A stretch of 64,000 nucleotides of DNA from Affinundibacterium seohonense (GTDB lineage: Bacteria > Pseudomonadota > Gammaproteobacteria > Burkholderiales > Burkholderiaceae_D). The notes below the pieces were generated by a model. The model did no database searches. It saw only the letters and a list, made by a program, of their open reading frames with translations, and was not told the origin of the DNA. The DNA lies in assembly GCF_014284305.1 (NCBI RefSeq), contig NZ_JACOFW010000023.1, forward strand, positions 1-64,000. The letters are read 5' to 3'. The translations under genes were made by a program, and so were the position numbers. Shown piece after piece: positions 1-8,595 of this stretch (position 1 is the first letter of the stretch; each line of letters starts with the position of its first letter).

Positions 1-376
1 TGAACTCATGATGATTTCCTTTACCAAAACCGGGGACATTCCCAGCTTCAGAGTAGAAAACCATACACTTTTTACTAGTGATAATTCGTTGAGGAACAGC
101 CCACCGCGTAGCGGTTTAGTTCAACTTGTTTTAAAGTGAAAAAACCAACGTTAACACATTCTTAAAAATCTATCAATAAAGTTCCATATCCCGCGAAACC
201 CTTGTCCAGCTTAGTTCAAATCATGTACACCAATCTAAATCACGGTATAACAGAATCGACAAAAGAGGCGTGATCCTCTATTTCATTTTTATTCGGTGGG
301 TCGCCCCAAAATACACTTTTTCAAGAAACCTCTCACCCATTTTTCTACCAAATTAACTGAATCGGCAATTAGTCGC
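1..376. other. Left-edge region without a clear gene
   Basis: I see no gene inside this stretch. At the very edge an ATG on the minus strand (positions 9-7) follows an AAGGA-type ribosome binding site, so a leftward gene may begin here and leave the window; only three codons are visible. The stretch also carries one copy of a dispersed repeat, listed separately, and a small palindrome near 106-116. Confidence 0.4.
123..212 (-). repeat. Dispersed repeat, copy 1 (about 85 bp)
   Basis: This segment resembles 11603-11690, in the same orientation. Shared blocks on the plus strand include a CTTGTTNTAAAG block, an A-rich run, TTAACACAT, and AAAGTTCCA followed about 14 bases later by AAACCCTT. I estimate roughly 75 percent identity by eye. 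Read on the minus strand both copies end in an ACAAG-YTRRAC motif that resembles the core of integron recombination sites. Both lie upstream of leftward start codons. The function is unknown. Confidence 0.5.
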
Positions 377-406
377 TTGCACAAAATCAGCCCAAGAATA
401 TATACT
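377..406 (+). promoter_or_regulatory. Candidate sigma-70 promoter for the parD-like/map operon
   Basis: TTGCAC at 377-382 and TATACT at 401-406 are separated by 18 bases, close to the sigma-70 consensus, and lie about 40 bases before the antitoxin start. Two TTCATAT copies follow between the promoter and the start codon; they could be an operator for autoregulation, as is usual for antitoxins, but this is inference. Confidence 0.5.
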
Positions 407-446
407 TCACATACGATTCATATTCACTTCATATCAAGGATATTTC

Positions 447-659
447 ATGGGCATAGTCAATATTGACGAGGAACTGCACGACCAGATGCGTAAAGCGAGC
501 ACGGTTTCTTGCCGGTCGATTAACGCGCAAGCGGCGTATTGGATCAAGATTGGCATGCTGTGTGAAATGCATCCGACCTTGAGTTTTCAGCAAATCATAG
601 CGGAAGAAATGCGGGCTGCGGGGGTGGAGACGCAGGCTTTACGGGTGGCGAGCGCATGA
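447..659 (+). CDS. ParD-like antitoxin family protein
   Basis: A 70-residue protein resembling the ParD-like antitoxin family (PF11903). Its N-terminal strand-helix (VNIDEELHDQMRKAS) and the SINAQAAYWIKIG helix look like a ribbon-helix-helix DNA-binding fold. The start at 447 has an AAGGA site 7 bases upstream. No ParE-like toxin follows. Instead the stop codon overlaps the start of a methionine aminopeptidase gene (ATGA), so the two are translationally coupled. The family is often seen beside type I methionine aminopeptidase genes. Whether it acts as an antitoxin, a repressor of the operon or both cannot be told from sequence. Confidence 0.75.
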   Translation: MGIVNIDEELHDQMRKASTVSCRSINAQAAYWIKIGMLCEMHPTLSFQQIIAEEMRAAGVETQALRVASA

Positions 660-1435
660 GTAGTGCCATCATTAAACAACCCGACGAAATTGCCTTGATG
701 GCTGAAGCGGGCAAATTGTTAGCGCAAGTGTTCACCCACCTAGATCAATGTCATTTGATTGGGATGTCGACCATGCAAGTGAATGATTTGGTTGATCATT
801 ACATCACGCATGATTTACAGGCGCGTCCGGCGAGCAAGGGGCAATATGGCTATGCGTATGCATTGAATTCTTCGCGCAATCAAGTTGTCTGCCATGGTGT
901 GCCCTCGCCTACTGAGATTTTACAGAATGGCGATATCGTGAATTTTGATATCACGCTGGAAAAGCATGGTTTTATTGCGGATTCTAGTAAGACGTATTTG
1001 GTCGGTGAAGTTGCGCCTGCGGCAAAGCGTTTGGTGCAAGTGACGTATGAAGCTTTATGGAAAGGCATCAAGACTGTGCGGCCTGGTGCGCGTTTAGGCG
1101 ATATCGGCTTTGCGATTGAAAGCCATGCGCGCAAACATGGTTACACGGTGGTGCGCGAGTATTGTGGTCACGGTATTGGTCGTGAAATGCACGAAGCGCC
1201 CGAAGTGCTGCATTGGGGTAAGCCGCGCACCGGATTGACACTACGTGAAGGCATGGTGTTTACCATTGAACCCATGATTAACCAAGGTAAGGCAGCGGTC
1301 GATACCGAGGATGATGGCTGGTCGGTGGTGACGGTCGATGGCAAATTGTCTGCGCAATTTGAACATACTGTTGCAGTGACCAAGGATGGTGTGCGTGTGC
1401 TGACTTTGCGCCCTGATGAAAAGCTTGGGGGTTAA
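656..1435 (+). CDS. map: Type I methionine aminopeptidase
   Basis: This 259-residue enzyme removes N-terminal methionine from nascent proteins, using a dinuclear metal centre in the cytosol. The family signature is complete: the NFDITLEKHGFIADSS segment carries metal-ligand aspartates, GHGIGREMHEAP carries the ligand histidine, and TIEPM and QFEHTVAVT carry the ligand glutamates. Length fits the bacterial type I family. The start overlaps the upstream antitoxin-like gene by four bases. Burkholderiales usually carry a housekeeping map elsewhere, so this is probably a second copy; that cannot be checked here. Confidence 0.93.
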   Translation: MSSAIIKQPDEIALMAEAGKLLAQVFTHLDQCHLIGMSTMQVNDLVDHYITHDLQARPASKGQYGYAYALNSSRNQVVCHGVPSPTEILQNGDIVNFDITLEKHGFIADSSKTYLVGEVAPAAKRLVQVTYEALWKGIKTVRPGARLGDIGFAIESHARKHGYTVVREYCGHGIGREMHEAPEVLHWGKPRTGLTLREGMVFTIEPMINQGKAAVDTEDDGWSVVTVDGKLSAQFEHTVAVTKDGVRVLTLRPDEKLGG

Positions 1436-1466
1436 GGGAGCTTCACAAGTGGGATTTCTGATAATA

Positions 1467-1632
1467 CCCCCTCTCCCGCGAGCGGGAGAGGGTTGGGGTG
1501 AGGGAGGTTGAGAGGCGAGAAATCATATCGCCTGCATACGCTTTCAATACCGAACGCAGCATTTAAATGCATTTCGTCAATCTGAACTCCCCTCATCCCT
1601 GCCTTCTCCCGCACGCGGGAGAAGGCGTTTTT
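1467..1632. repeat. REP-like palindromic element with terminator-like end
   Basis: Two strong hairpins flank about 100 bases. The first has arms 1469-1479 and 1482-1492 (CCCTCTCCCGC type). The second has perfect 12-bp arms 1601-1612 and 1615-1626 followed by GTTTTT. Between them GGGGTGAGGG and CCCCTCATCC are roughly complementary, so the whole can fold as one. The motif family is a common intergenic repeat in proteobacteria. The second hairpin with its T run may terminate the map transcript. The remaining spacer to 1792 shows no gene. Confidence 0.6.
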
Positions 1633-1792
1633 AATCGAACTTGAACTTATGTAGACACCTATGGCTTGTGGCAGAGAGGACATTGACACCTCTACTTTTC
1701 GCTGCGGATCAAAGGCGAAACGCCTATATCCAAATTCAATTGGAAAATTGTGGCTTTTTCTATCACAATGACGGAATACGAAGGAGGATGCA

Positions 1793-1840
1793 ATGACATT
1801 CCCTCAATTCCCCAACCACGATGCGGATAGCCCATGTTAA
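1793..1840 (+). CDS. Possible 15-residue leader peptide of the fds operon
   Basis: A short frame (MTFPQFPNHDADSPC) starts at 1793 with the best ribosome binding site of the region, AAGGAGG at 1781-1787, spaced 5 bases. It ends at 1840, overlapping the fdsG start at 1834 in another frame. fdsG lacks a good site of its own and cannot be extended upstream, because a TAG lies in frame at 1828-1830. Ribosomes therefore probably load at this leader and re-initiate on fdsG. Coding function of the peptide itself is unproven. Confidence 0.4.
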   Translation: MTFPQFPNHDADSPC

Positions 1841-2346
1841 GCGACCATCAACGAGAGACGGTGCATAGCGCGATTCTCGAACACCAGTCTAAGCAATTTA
1901 ATCAAGGCAGCTTGCTGCCGATTCTTCATGCGATTCAAGATCGCCTCGGTTTTATTCCAGCCGACGCAACGCCAATCATCGCCAAGGCCATGAATTTGTC
2001 GCGGGCGGAAGTCCATGGCGTGATCACGTTTTATCACCACTTTCGTCAAGAGCAACCAGCTAAGACCATCGTGCAAATTTGCCGTGCGGAAGCTTGTCAG
2101 TCTATGGGGGCAGAAGCTTTATGGCAGCACGCTTGCCAACGTGCTAGTAGCGACGGCGCTATCACATTGGAACCCGTGTATTGCTTAGGACTCTGTTCGA
2201 CAGCACCTGCAATGAGTGTGAATGAACGCCCCTATGCCCGAGTGAATGTCTCACGATTTGATCAACTGCTTGAACGCCATCACGATGCGCAAACTCGCAG
2301 TGCGGCATTAGCAGAATCAGCACAATCTGCGAAGGAGAACACATAA
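1834..2346 (+). CDS. fdsG: NAD-dependent formate dehydrogenase gamma subunit
   Basis: A 170-residue NuoE-like subunit with a thioredoxin-like fold that binds one [2Fe-2S] cluster. The four ligand cysteines are visible in QICRAEACQSMG and VYCLGLCSTAP. It passes electrons between the clusters of FdsA and the FMN subunit FdsB in the soluble formate dehydrogenase. The start is fixed by an upstream in-frame stop at 1828. Translation is probably coupled to a short upstream frame. The stop codon overlaps the fdsB start by one base (TAATG). The N-terminal helical region (SLLPILHAIQDRLGFIP) is typical of the family. Confidence 0.92.
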   Translation: MLSDHQRETVHSAILEHQSKQFNQGSLLPILHAIQDRLGFIPADATPIIAKAMNLSRAEVHGVITFYHHFRQEQPAKTIVQICRAEACQSMGAEALWQHACQRASSDGAITLEPVYCLGLCSTAPAMSVNERPYARVNVSRFDQLLERHHDAQTRSAALAESAQSAKENT

Positions 2347-3926
2347 TGGGTGTGCGTATTTATGTGCCTGCAGACACCGCAGCCATCGCCTTAGGTGCAG
2401 ACGAAGTCGCGGAAGCGATCCTCGCCCAAGCCCAACAGCGCGGTGTTTCAATCGACTTAGTTCGCAATGGCTCACGCGGCTTATTTTGGTTAGAGCCGCT
2501 GGTTGAAGTACAAACCGATGCAGGTCGTGTTGCCTATGGTCCAGTGCAAATAGAAGATGTGGCTTCGCTATTTGCAGCGAATTTCTTGCAAGGCGGCACC
2601 CATGCTTTATCGCTAGGCTTGACCGAGGAAATTCCTTACCTCAAAAAACAAGACCGCTTGTGCTTTAGTCGCATGGGCGTGACCGATCCCTTGTCTTTAA
2701 GCGATTATGAAGCGCATCAAGGTTATGCTGGCTTACGCCGCTGTCTACATTTAACGTCGACGCAGATTGTGCAAGAGGTCTTAGATTCGGGTCTGCGCGG
2801 ACGCGGTGGTGCAGCTTTCCCAACCGGAATCAAATGGAAGACCGTGGCCGCAGCGACAGCGCCACAAAAATACATCGTCTGCAATGCCGATGAAGGTGAC
2901 TCCGGCACATACTCGGATCGCATGACGATGGAAGGCGATCCCTACATGCTGATCGAGGGCATGACGATTGCCGCCATTGCGACGGGGGCGACACGCGGTT
3001 ACATTTATATTCGTTCCGAATATCCACGAGCCTTGACTGTGATGCAAAGCGCGATTGAACAAGCGACAGCCGCAGGCTACTTGGGTGACAACATCGCTGG
3101 CTCGAACTACGCGTTTCATCTGGAAGTACGCAAAGCCGCTGGTTCGTATGTATGCGGTGAAGAAACCGCGATGTTAGAAAGCATAGAAGGCAAGCGCGGC
3201 GTGGTGCGCGCCAAGCCCCCTATTCCAGCTTTACAAGGTTTATTCGGCGCGCCGACGGTGATCAACAATGTGATTAGTTTTGCATCGGTGCCATTGATAC
3301 TCGAACGCGGTGCGGCGTTTTACAAAAACTTTGGACTCGGTCGTTCGACTGGAACACTACCTATCCAATTGACTGGCAACATCCGCTTTGGTGGCTTGAT
3401 AGAAAAAGCCTTCGGCGTCACTTTGCGTGAACTCTTGTTTGACTTTGGCGGTGGCAGTGCCAGCGGCCGTCCTATCAAAGCGGTGCAAGTGGGCGGCCCC
3501 TTAGGTAGTTATGTGCCAGAACAGTATTGGGACCTGCCTTTTGACTACGAAGCCTATGCCGCGGTCGGTGCAACCTTGGGGCATGGCGGCATCGTCGTGC
3601 ATGATGATTCGGCGGATATGTCGAAACTAGCACGCTATGCGATGGAATTTTGTGCGCTGGAATCTTGTGGCAAATGCACACCATGTCGCATTGGCTCCAC
3701 GCGTGGTGTCGAAGTGATTGAACGCTTGGTGCAAGCTGATGCGAATTCTGCGCTCAAACCTACGCAAGAAAAACTCTTACGCGATTTGTGCAACACCATG
3801 CAATACGGCTCGCTGTGCGCGCTCGGTGGTATGACGCCGAATCCGGTGATCTCTGCACTCAACTATTATCCGCAAGACTTTGGTCTAGCTGCGGCAAATC
3901 CGGCGTCGGATCAAACCAAGGCCTAG
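2346..3926 (+). CDS. fdsB: NAD-dependent formate dehydrogenase beta subunit (FMN/NAD-binding)
   Basis: A 526-residue NuoF-like subunit that binds FMN, NAD and a [4Fe-4S] cluster, and reduces NAD+ with electrons from formate. The N-terminal ~120 residues form the family's thioredoxin-like extension. The NADH/FMN site is seen in GLRGRGGAAFPTGIKW and NADEGDSGTYSDR. Cluster cysteines are in ESCGKCTPCRIGSTRG with the distal cysteine in YGSLCALGG. It overlaps fdsG by one base and is followed by fdsA after 9 bases, with AGGAG before the fdsA start. Length and order match fds operons of Cupriavidus and Rhodobacter. Confidence 0.93.
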   Translation: MGVRIYVPADTAAIALGADEVAEAILAQAQQRGVSIDLVRNGSRGLFWLEPLVEVQTDAGRVAYGPVQIEDVASLFAANFLQGGTHALSLGLTEEIPYLKKQDRLCFSRMGVTDPLSLSDYEAHQGYAGLRRCLHLTSTQIVQEVLDSGLRGRGGAAFPTGIKWKTVAAATAPQKYIVCNADEGDSGTYSDRMTMEGDPYMLIEGMTIAAIATGATRGYIYIRSEYPRALTVMQSAIEQATAAGYLGDNIAGSNYAFHLEVRKAAGSYVCGEETAMLESIEGKRGVVRAKPPIPALQGLFGAPTVINNVISFASVPLILERGAAFYKNFGLGRSTGTLPIQLTGNIRFGGLIEKAFGVTLRELLFDFGGGSASGRPIKAVQVGGPLGSYVPEQYWDLPFDYEAYAAVGATLGHGGIVVHDDSADMSKLARYAMEFCALESCGKCTPCRIGSTRGVEVIERLVQADANSALKPTQEKLLRDLCNTMQYGSLCALGGMTPNPVISALNYYPQDFGLAAANPASDQTKA

Positions 3927-3935
3927 GAGAACAAC

Positions 3936-6839
3936 ATGCTTTCTCATTTAAAAGACAAAGATTTCGGCACGCCACGTCGAGAATCAGACCAGACCGTCAG
4001 CCTAGAAATCGACGGTGAAATGATTACTGTACCAGCGGGCACCTCGCTGATGCGCGCCGCCGTCGATGCTGGTATTCAAGTTCCAAAACTCTGTGCCACC
4101 GATAGCCTAGAACCTTTCGGCTCCTGTCGCTTATGTTTGGTGGAAATTGAAGGTCGCAAGGGTTTTCCGGCATCGTGCACCACGCCTGCTGAAGCTGGCA
4201 TGAAGGTCAAAACCCAAAGCCCACAATTGCAAGAATTACGCAAAGGCGTGATGGAGTTATACATCTCTGATCACCCACTCGATTGCTTAACTTGTTCTGC
4301 GAATGGCAATTGCGAATTGCAAGATATGGCTGGCGTGACAGGCTTGCGCGAAGTACGCTACGGCGTCGGTGCTGGCAACGGTGTCACAAATGGTGGCAAA
4401 CATCATCTCGATAGTAAAAAAGATGAGTCGAACCCGTACTTCACTTATGACCCGTCCAAATGCATCGTCTGTAATCGCTGCGTCCGCGCATGTGAAGAAA
4501 CACAAGGCACCTTTGCCTTAACGATCAGCGGTCGTGGTTTTGAGGCACGCGTTTCACCGGGCCAAGATCAACCATTTATGGAATCGGAATGTGTGAGTTG
4601 CGGTGCGTGCGTTGAAGCCTGCCCTACCGCGACTTTGCAAGAAAAAACTGTGATCATGTTAGGTCAAGCTGAGCACAGCAAGATCACCACTTGCGCGTAT
4701 TGCGGTGTGGGCTGCGGCTTTAAAGCGGAGATGAAAGGCAACCAAGTGGTACGTATGGTGCCGTGGAAAGACGGCAAAGCCAACGAGGGACATTCCTGCA
4801 TCAAAGGTCGCTTTGCTTGGGGCTATGCGACACACAAAGATCGCGTGACCAAACCCATGATACGCAAGAGTATTCACGAAGCGTGGCGTGAAGTCAGTTG
4901 GGACGAAGCCATCAACTATGCCGCTTCGGAATTCCGCCGCATTCAAGCTAAGTATGGCAAAGACGCCATCGGCGGTATCACCTCATCACGTTGCACCAAT
5001 GAAGAAACCTACTTGGTACAAAAGCTGATACGTGCCGCGTTCGGCAATAACAATGTCGATACTTGCGCGCGCGTTTGCCATTCACCAACAGGTTATGGCC
5101 TCGGTCAAACCTTTGGTACCTCGGCAGGCACGCAAACTTTCAAATCAGTCGAACACGCTGATGTGATCATGGTGATCGGCGCGAATCCGAGTGATGCGCA
5201 TCCGGTGTTTGCATCACGCATGAAAAAACGCCTACGCCAAGGAGCCAAGTTGATCGTGATCGACCCACGTCAAATTGATCTGGTCGATGGGCCGCATGTC
5301 AAAGCGGATTATCATTTACAACTCAAACCCGGCACCAATGTCGCGATCATCAGCGCACTGGCGCACGTGATCGTCACCGAAGGCTTGGTTGCCGACGCGT
5401 ATGTGCAAGAGCGCTGCGACGATAAGTCATGGCGCGAATGGAGTGCATTTGTCGCACGTCCCGACAATTCGCCAGAAGCGATTACAGCCATTACGGGCGT
5501 CCCCGCAGAAACCGTTCGCGCAGCCGCGCGTTTGTATGCAACCGGCGGCAATGCAGCGATTTACTACGGTTTGGGCGTAACCGAACATGCGCAAGGCTCG
5601 ACCATGGTCATGGGTATCGCCAACCTCGCGATGGCAACGGGCAATGTCGGGCGTGAAGGCGTTGGCGTGAATCCACTGCGCGGTCAAAACAATGTGCAAG
5701 GCGCTTGCGACATGGGTTCTTTCCCGCACGAATTACCAGGCTATCGTCATATTTCTGATAGCACAGTACGTTCGCAATTTGAAGCGGCATGGGGCGTGAC
5801 ATTAAACCCTGAGCCGGGCTTACGGATTCCGAACATGCTCGACGCTGCACATGCTGGTGAATTCAAAGGCATGTATTGCGAAGGTGAAGATATCGTTCAA
5901 TCTGATCCGAATACCCAGCACGTGACATCAGCGTTAATGGCAATGGAATGCTTGGTCGTGCAAGACATTTTCTTAAATGAAACCGCCAAATACGCGCACG
6001 TGTTTTTACCGGGCTCGTCTTTCCTCGAAAAAGACGGTACTTTCACCAATGCTGAACGACGCATCTCACGCGTTCGCAAAGTGATGCCACCGAAAGCTGG
6101 TTACGCGGATTGGGAAGTGACGATGAAGCTCGCGAATGCACTCGGCTATCCTATGCAATATCAACATCCTAGCGAAATCATGGCCGAGATCGCCGCACTG
6201 ACACCGAGCTTCCGCGGAGTTAGTTATGAAAAAATTGATCAACACGGCAGCGTGCAATGGCCATGTAATGAGAACACCGAAGAAACGGGCACCGCGATTA
6301 TGCACGTTGACAAATTTGTGCGCGGCAAAGGCCGCTTCATCATTACGCAGTATGTCGCCACCGATGAAAAAGTCACGCGCAAATTTCCATTGCTCTTAAC
6401 GACGGGGCGTATCCTTTCGCAATACAATGTGGGCGCACAAACGCGTCGCACAGAGAACAGTCAATGGCACCATGAAGACCGTCTGCACATTCACCCACAC
6501 GATGCAGAAGAACGTGGCATCCAACATGATGCGTTCGTCAAAATCGAAAGCCGCGCTGGCGATACGGTCTTGCGCGCGTTTGTTACGCAAACAATGCAGC
6601 CGGGTGTGGTGTACACGACTTTCCATTTCCCAGAATCGGGAGCGAATGTCATCACCACTGACAACTCAGATTGGGCGACGAATTGTCCTGAATACAAAGT
6701 CACTGCGGTGCAAGTGTTGCCAGTGATGGCGACGGCGCATCAATCAGAATGGCAGCACGCGCAACAGCAATTTGATGCCGAACAATTGGCGCTGGCGCAA
6801 GCTGCTTGGAGCAGTAACAATGTGAGACCAAGCACTTGA
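3936..6839 (+). CDS. fdsA: NAD-dependent formate dehydrogenase alpha (catalytic Mo) subunit
   Basis: A 967-residue molybdopterin enzyme that oxidises formate to CO2. The N-terminal ~240 residues hold a [2Fe-2S] ferredoxin domain (CRLCLVEIEG), a NuoG-like cysteine/histidine cluster region (DHPLDCLTCSANGNCELQ) and two [4Fe-4S] motifs (CIVCNRCVRAC, CVSCGACVEACP). A further [4Fe-4S] motif (CAYCGVGCGF) opens the bis-MGD catalytic domain. The metal-ligand cysteine is in ARVCHSPTG, followed by the conserved histidine. The C-terminal dinucleotide-binding domain begins near LLLTTGRILSQYN. Cysteine ligation rather than selenocysteine matches the oxygen-tolerant Fds class. An AGGAG site precedes the start. 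Confidence 0.95.
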   Translation: MLSHLKDKDFGTPRRESDQTVSLEIDGEMITVPAGTSLMRAAVDAGIQVPKLCATDSLEPFGSCRLCLVEIEGRKGFPASCTTPAEAGMKVKTQSPQLQELRKGVMELYISDHPLDCLTCSANGNCELQDMAGVTGLREVRYGVGAGNGVTNGGKHHLDSKKDESNPYFTYDPSKCIVCNRCVRACEETQGTFALTISGRGFEARVSPGQDQPFMESECVSCGACVEACPTATLQEKTVIMLGQAEHSKITTCAYCGVGCGFKAEMKGNQVVRMVPWKDGKANEGHSCIKGRFAWGYATHKDRVTKPMIRKSIHEAWREVSWDEAINYAASEFRRIQAKYGKDAIGGITSSRCTNEETYLVQKLIRAAFGNNNVDTCARVCHSPTGYGLGQTFGTSAGTQTFKSVEHADVIMVIGANPSDAHPVFASRMKKRLRQGAKLIVIDPRQIDLVDGPHVKADYHLQLKPGTNVAIISALAHVIVTEGLVADAYVQERCDDKSWREWSAFVARPDNSPEAITAITGVPAETVRAAARLYATGGNAAIYYGLGVTEHAQGSTMVMGIANLAMATGNVGREGVGVNPLRGQNNVQGACDMGSFPHELPGYRHISDSTVRSQFEAAWGVTLNPEPGLRIPNMLDAAHAGEFKGMYCEGEDIVQSDPNTQHVTSALMAMECLVVQDIFLNETAKYAHVFLPGSSFLEKDGTFTNAERRISRVRKVMPPKAGYADWEVTMKLANALGYPMQYQHPSEIMAEIAALTPSFRGVSYEKIDQHGSVQWPCNENTEETGTAIMHVDKFVRGKGRFIITQYVATDEKVTRKFPLLLTTGRILSQYNVGAQTRRTENSQWHHEDRLHIHPHDAEERGIQHDAFVKIESRAGDTVLRAFVTQTMQPGVVYTTFHFPESGANVITTDNSDWATNCPEYKVTAVQVLPVMATAHQSEWQHAQQQFDAEQLALAQAAWSSNNVRPST

Positions 6840-6871
6840 ACACCGTGACCAATTCCATGCAAGGCGAGGAG

Positions 6872-7690
6872 ATGAGCGCCGATGAAAAAGGCTCTCAGTC
6901 TCAAAGCGTGACACGCCTGCGTGATGGTCAATGCCAACATGGCGAAGACCAAGTCGCGCAAGAAATCGCGGTGGCGTTGGTGTTCAACGGGATTGCCTTC
7001 GCCGTCATGATGGCAAGCCCGACCGCACTCGAGGACTTCGCCTACGGATTTGCTTTTTCTGAAGGCATCATCGAACACGTTGCTCAGATCTATGATGTTG
7101 AAGCGACTGAGAGCGCACAGGGAATCACGCTCGATATCACCATTGCGGCGGTCTGCTTTGCCGGTTTAAAAGACAGAAAACGCCAATTGGCAGGACGCAC
7201 AGGTTGCGGCTTATGCGGCGTAGAAAGTTTAGCGCAAGCGATACGTCAACCTGCGCCTGTTCTATCCAACCTAACTCTGCACGCAACAGCCATCTCAAGC
7301 GCCATCGCTGCGATGCGCGAACAACAAATTTTGTTGCAAGCAACTGGCAGTAGTCATGCTGCTGCGTGGTGCAGCGCTGACGGCACTGTTCAAGTCATTC
7401 GCGAAGATGTCGGCAGACATAATGCACTCGACAAAGTCATTGGTGCTTGTCTACGAAAAGGAATCGCCCCATCGCAAGGTTTCATTTGCATCACCAGCCG
7501 CGCTAGTTACGAAATGGTGCAAAAGACCGCATCTGCTGGTATCCCTGTGCTCGCCGCCGTATCGGGCGTCACCAGTCTTGCTATCGACATCGCACAACAA
7601 GCGGGCGTCAGTTTATTAGGATTCACCCGTGGTAAGGATTTGAGTATCTATAGCCACCCACAACGCATACACATTCAAGACCATGAATAA
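6872..7690 (+). CDS. fdhD: Formate dehydrogenase accessory sulfurtransferase FdhD
   Basis: FdhD (FdsC in this class) moves sulfur from a cysteine desulfurase to the molybdenum cofactor before insertion into FdsA. The conserved CXXC is in GRTGCGLCGVESL, and the ENDVGRHNALDK-type motif appears as REDVGRHNALDKVIG. The C-terminal SRASYEMVQK motif is also present. I chose ATG 6872 because AAGGCGAGGAG lies directly before it. The frame is open back to a TTG at 6836 that overlaps the fdsA stop, so a 12-residue longer form is possible. It ends inside the start of fdsD (8-base overlap). Confidence 0.92.
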   Translation: MSADEKGSQSQSVTRLRDGQCQHGEDQVAQEIAVALVFNGIAFAVMMASPTALEDFAYGFAFSEGIIEHVAQIYDVEATESAQGITLDITIAAVCFAGLKDRKRQLAGRTGCGLCGVESLAQAIRQPAPVLSNLTLHATAISSAIAAMREQQILLQATGSSHAAAWCSADGTVQVIREDVGRHNALDKVIGACLRKGIAPSQGFICITSRASYEMVQKTASAGIPVLAAVSGVTSLAIDIAQQAGVSLLGFTRGKDLSIYSHPQRIHIQDHE

Positions 7691-7940
7691 TCTCGACACT
7701 ATCAACAAGTTAATCAAAATGGCGAACCAGATCGGCACATTTTTTGAGAGCTTTCCGGACCGTGAAGAAGCCTTGGACGGCATTGCCAATCATTTGAAAA
7801 AATTTTGGACACCAGCGATGCGCGCCAACTTAATTGATGGGATAGATGCAAACACCGCCAGTGAGCTGCACCAGATTGTGACGCAAGCCATCCTCAAACA
7901 TCGGGCAAGCTTGCTGAGTGGTGTTGCGAACAGCCATTGA
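7683..7940 (+). CDS. fdsD: Formate dehydrogenase delta subunit
   Basis: An 85-residue small subunit of the FdsD family, found at the end of fds operons. The typical pattern LIKMANQIGTFFESFPDREEALDGIANHLKKFW is visible in consecutive parts, with a C-terminal helix. It is reported to be needed for full activity or maturation of the complex; its precise role is less clear than that of the other subunits. It overlaps the fdhD end by eight bases, so it is translationally coupled. It is the last gene of the operon; the next gene converges from the other strand 43 bases away. Confidence 0.88.
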   Translation: MNNLDTINKLIKMANQIGTFFESFPDREEALDGIANHLKKFWTPAMRANLIDGIDANTASELHQIVTQAILKHRASLLSGVANSH

Positions 7941-7983
7941 TTCGCTAAGAAACAATCAGTGCAATATTGGCCAATCAAACAAA

Positions 7984-8586
7984 TCAGAGCACATCAACAC
8001 TTTCCACTCGAATTAACTCACATGCACCAGCGCCAGTGTCCTCACGCGTTAGTGAGGATTGCCAACGCCAACCATCTGGCGCGCTGACAGCGACTAATTT
8101 TCCGCGCAATTTAATAACTTGGCCGGCACGTAGCTCTTTCAATGTATTTTCAATCTGTGCGTTTGCCGGAATCATATGCATGTTCGCGCTATGACTCGCT
8201 ATCTCCGCTGGTGGGCGTGGTGGTTGGTCTTCCCATCGATAATAGTAGAAACGATTACTCTGCGAAATCGTCAACGAAGACAAGACTTCAGAATCTGACA
8301 TTGATCCCCACCCCAAGGCCAAATCGACAGGCGATAAATCGGCCTCGCGACCAATCCGATACAGCTCCTTCGCCAAGACACGCGCTTCAATTTCAAAATC
8401 GGCCAAGGCTTTTATCGTGTAGTCGCCTTTTTGCCAATTATCCCCGCGATCAAGCATGGTTTGCACCGGCTCACTTTGCACCAATACACCATTCGAACGC
8501 GGAATCGGTTTTTGCGCACGCTGCTGATACTGATGCCAACCGCCAAATACGATCACGGCCGCGAAGAACCAACGCCAAGAAAACAT
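7984..8586 (-). CDS. Hypothetical membrane-anchored protein
   Basis: I do not recognise this 200-residue protein. It has an N-terminal hydrophobic segment (residues about 5-17, FFAAVIVFGG core) that would anchor it in the inner membrane, then a periplasmic domain with conserved-looking patches (LALGWGSMSDSEVLS and YYYRWEDQPPRPPAEI). The start has an AAGGAT site 5 bases upstream. The gene lies 9 bases after the GNAT gene on the same strand, so the two probably share a transcript. It marks the left border of the cassette-like array and has no attC-like site of its own. Confidence 0.7.
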   Translation of the reverse strand: MFSWRWFFAAVIVFGGWHQYQQRAQKPIPRSNGVLVQSEPVQTMLDRGDNWQKGDYTIKALADFEIEARVLAKELYRIGREADLSPVDLALGWGSMSDSEVLSSLTISQSNRFYYYRWEDQPPRPPAEIASHSANMHMIPANAQIENTLKELRAGQVIKLRGKLVAVSAPDGWRWQSSLTREDTGAGACELIRVESVDVL

Positions 8587-8595
8587 GTTTTATCC

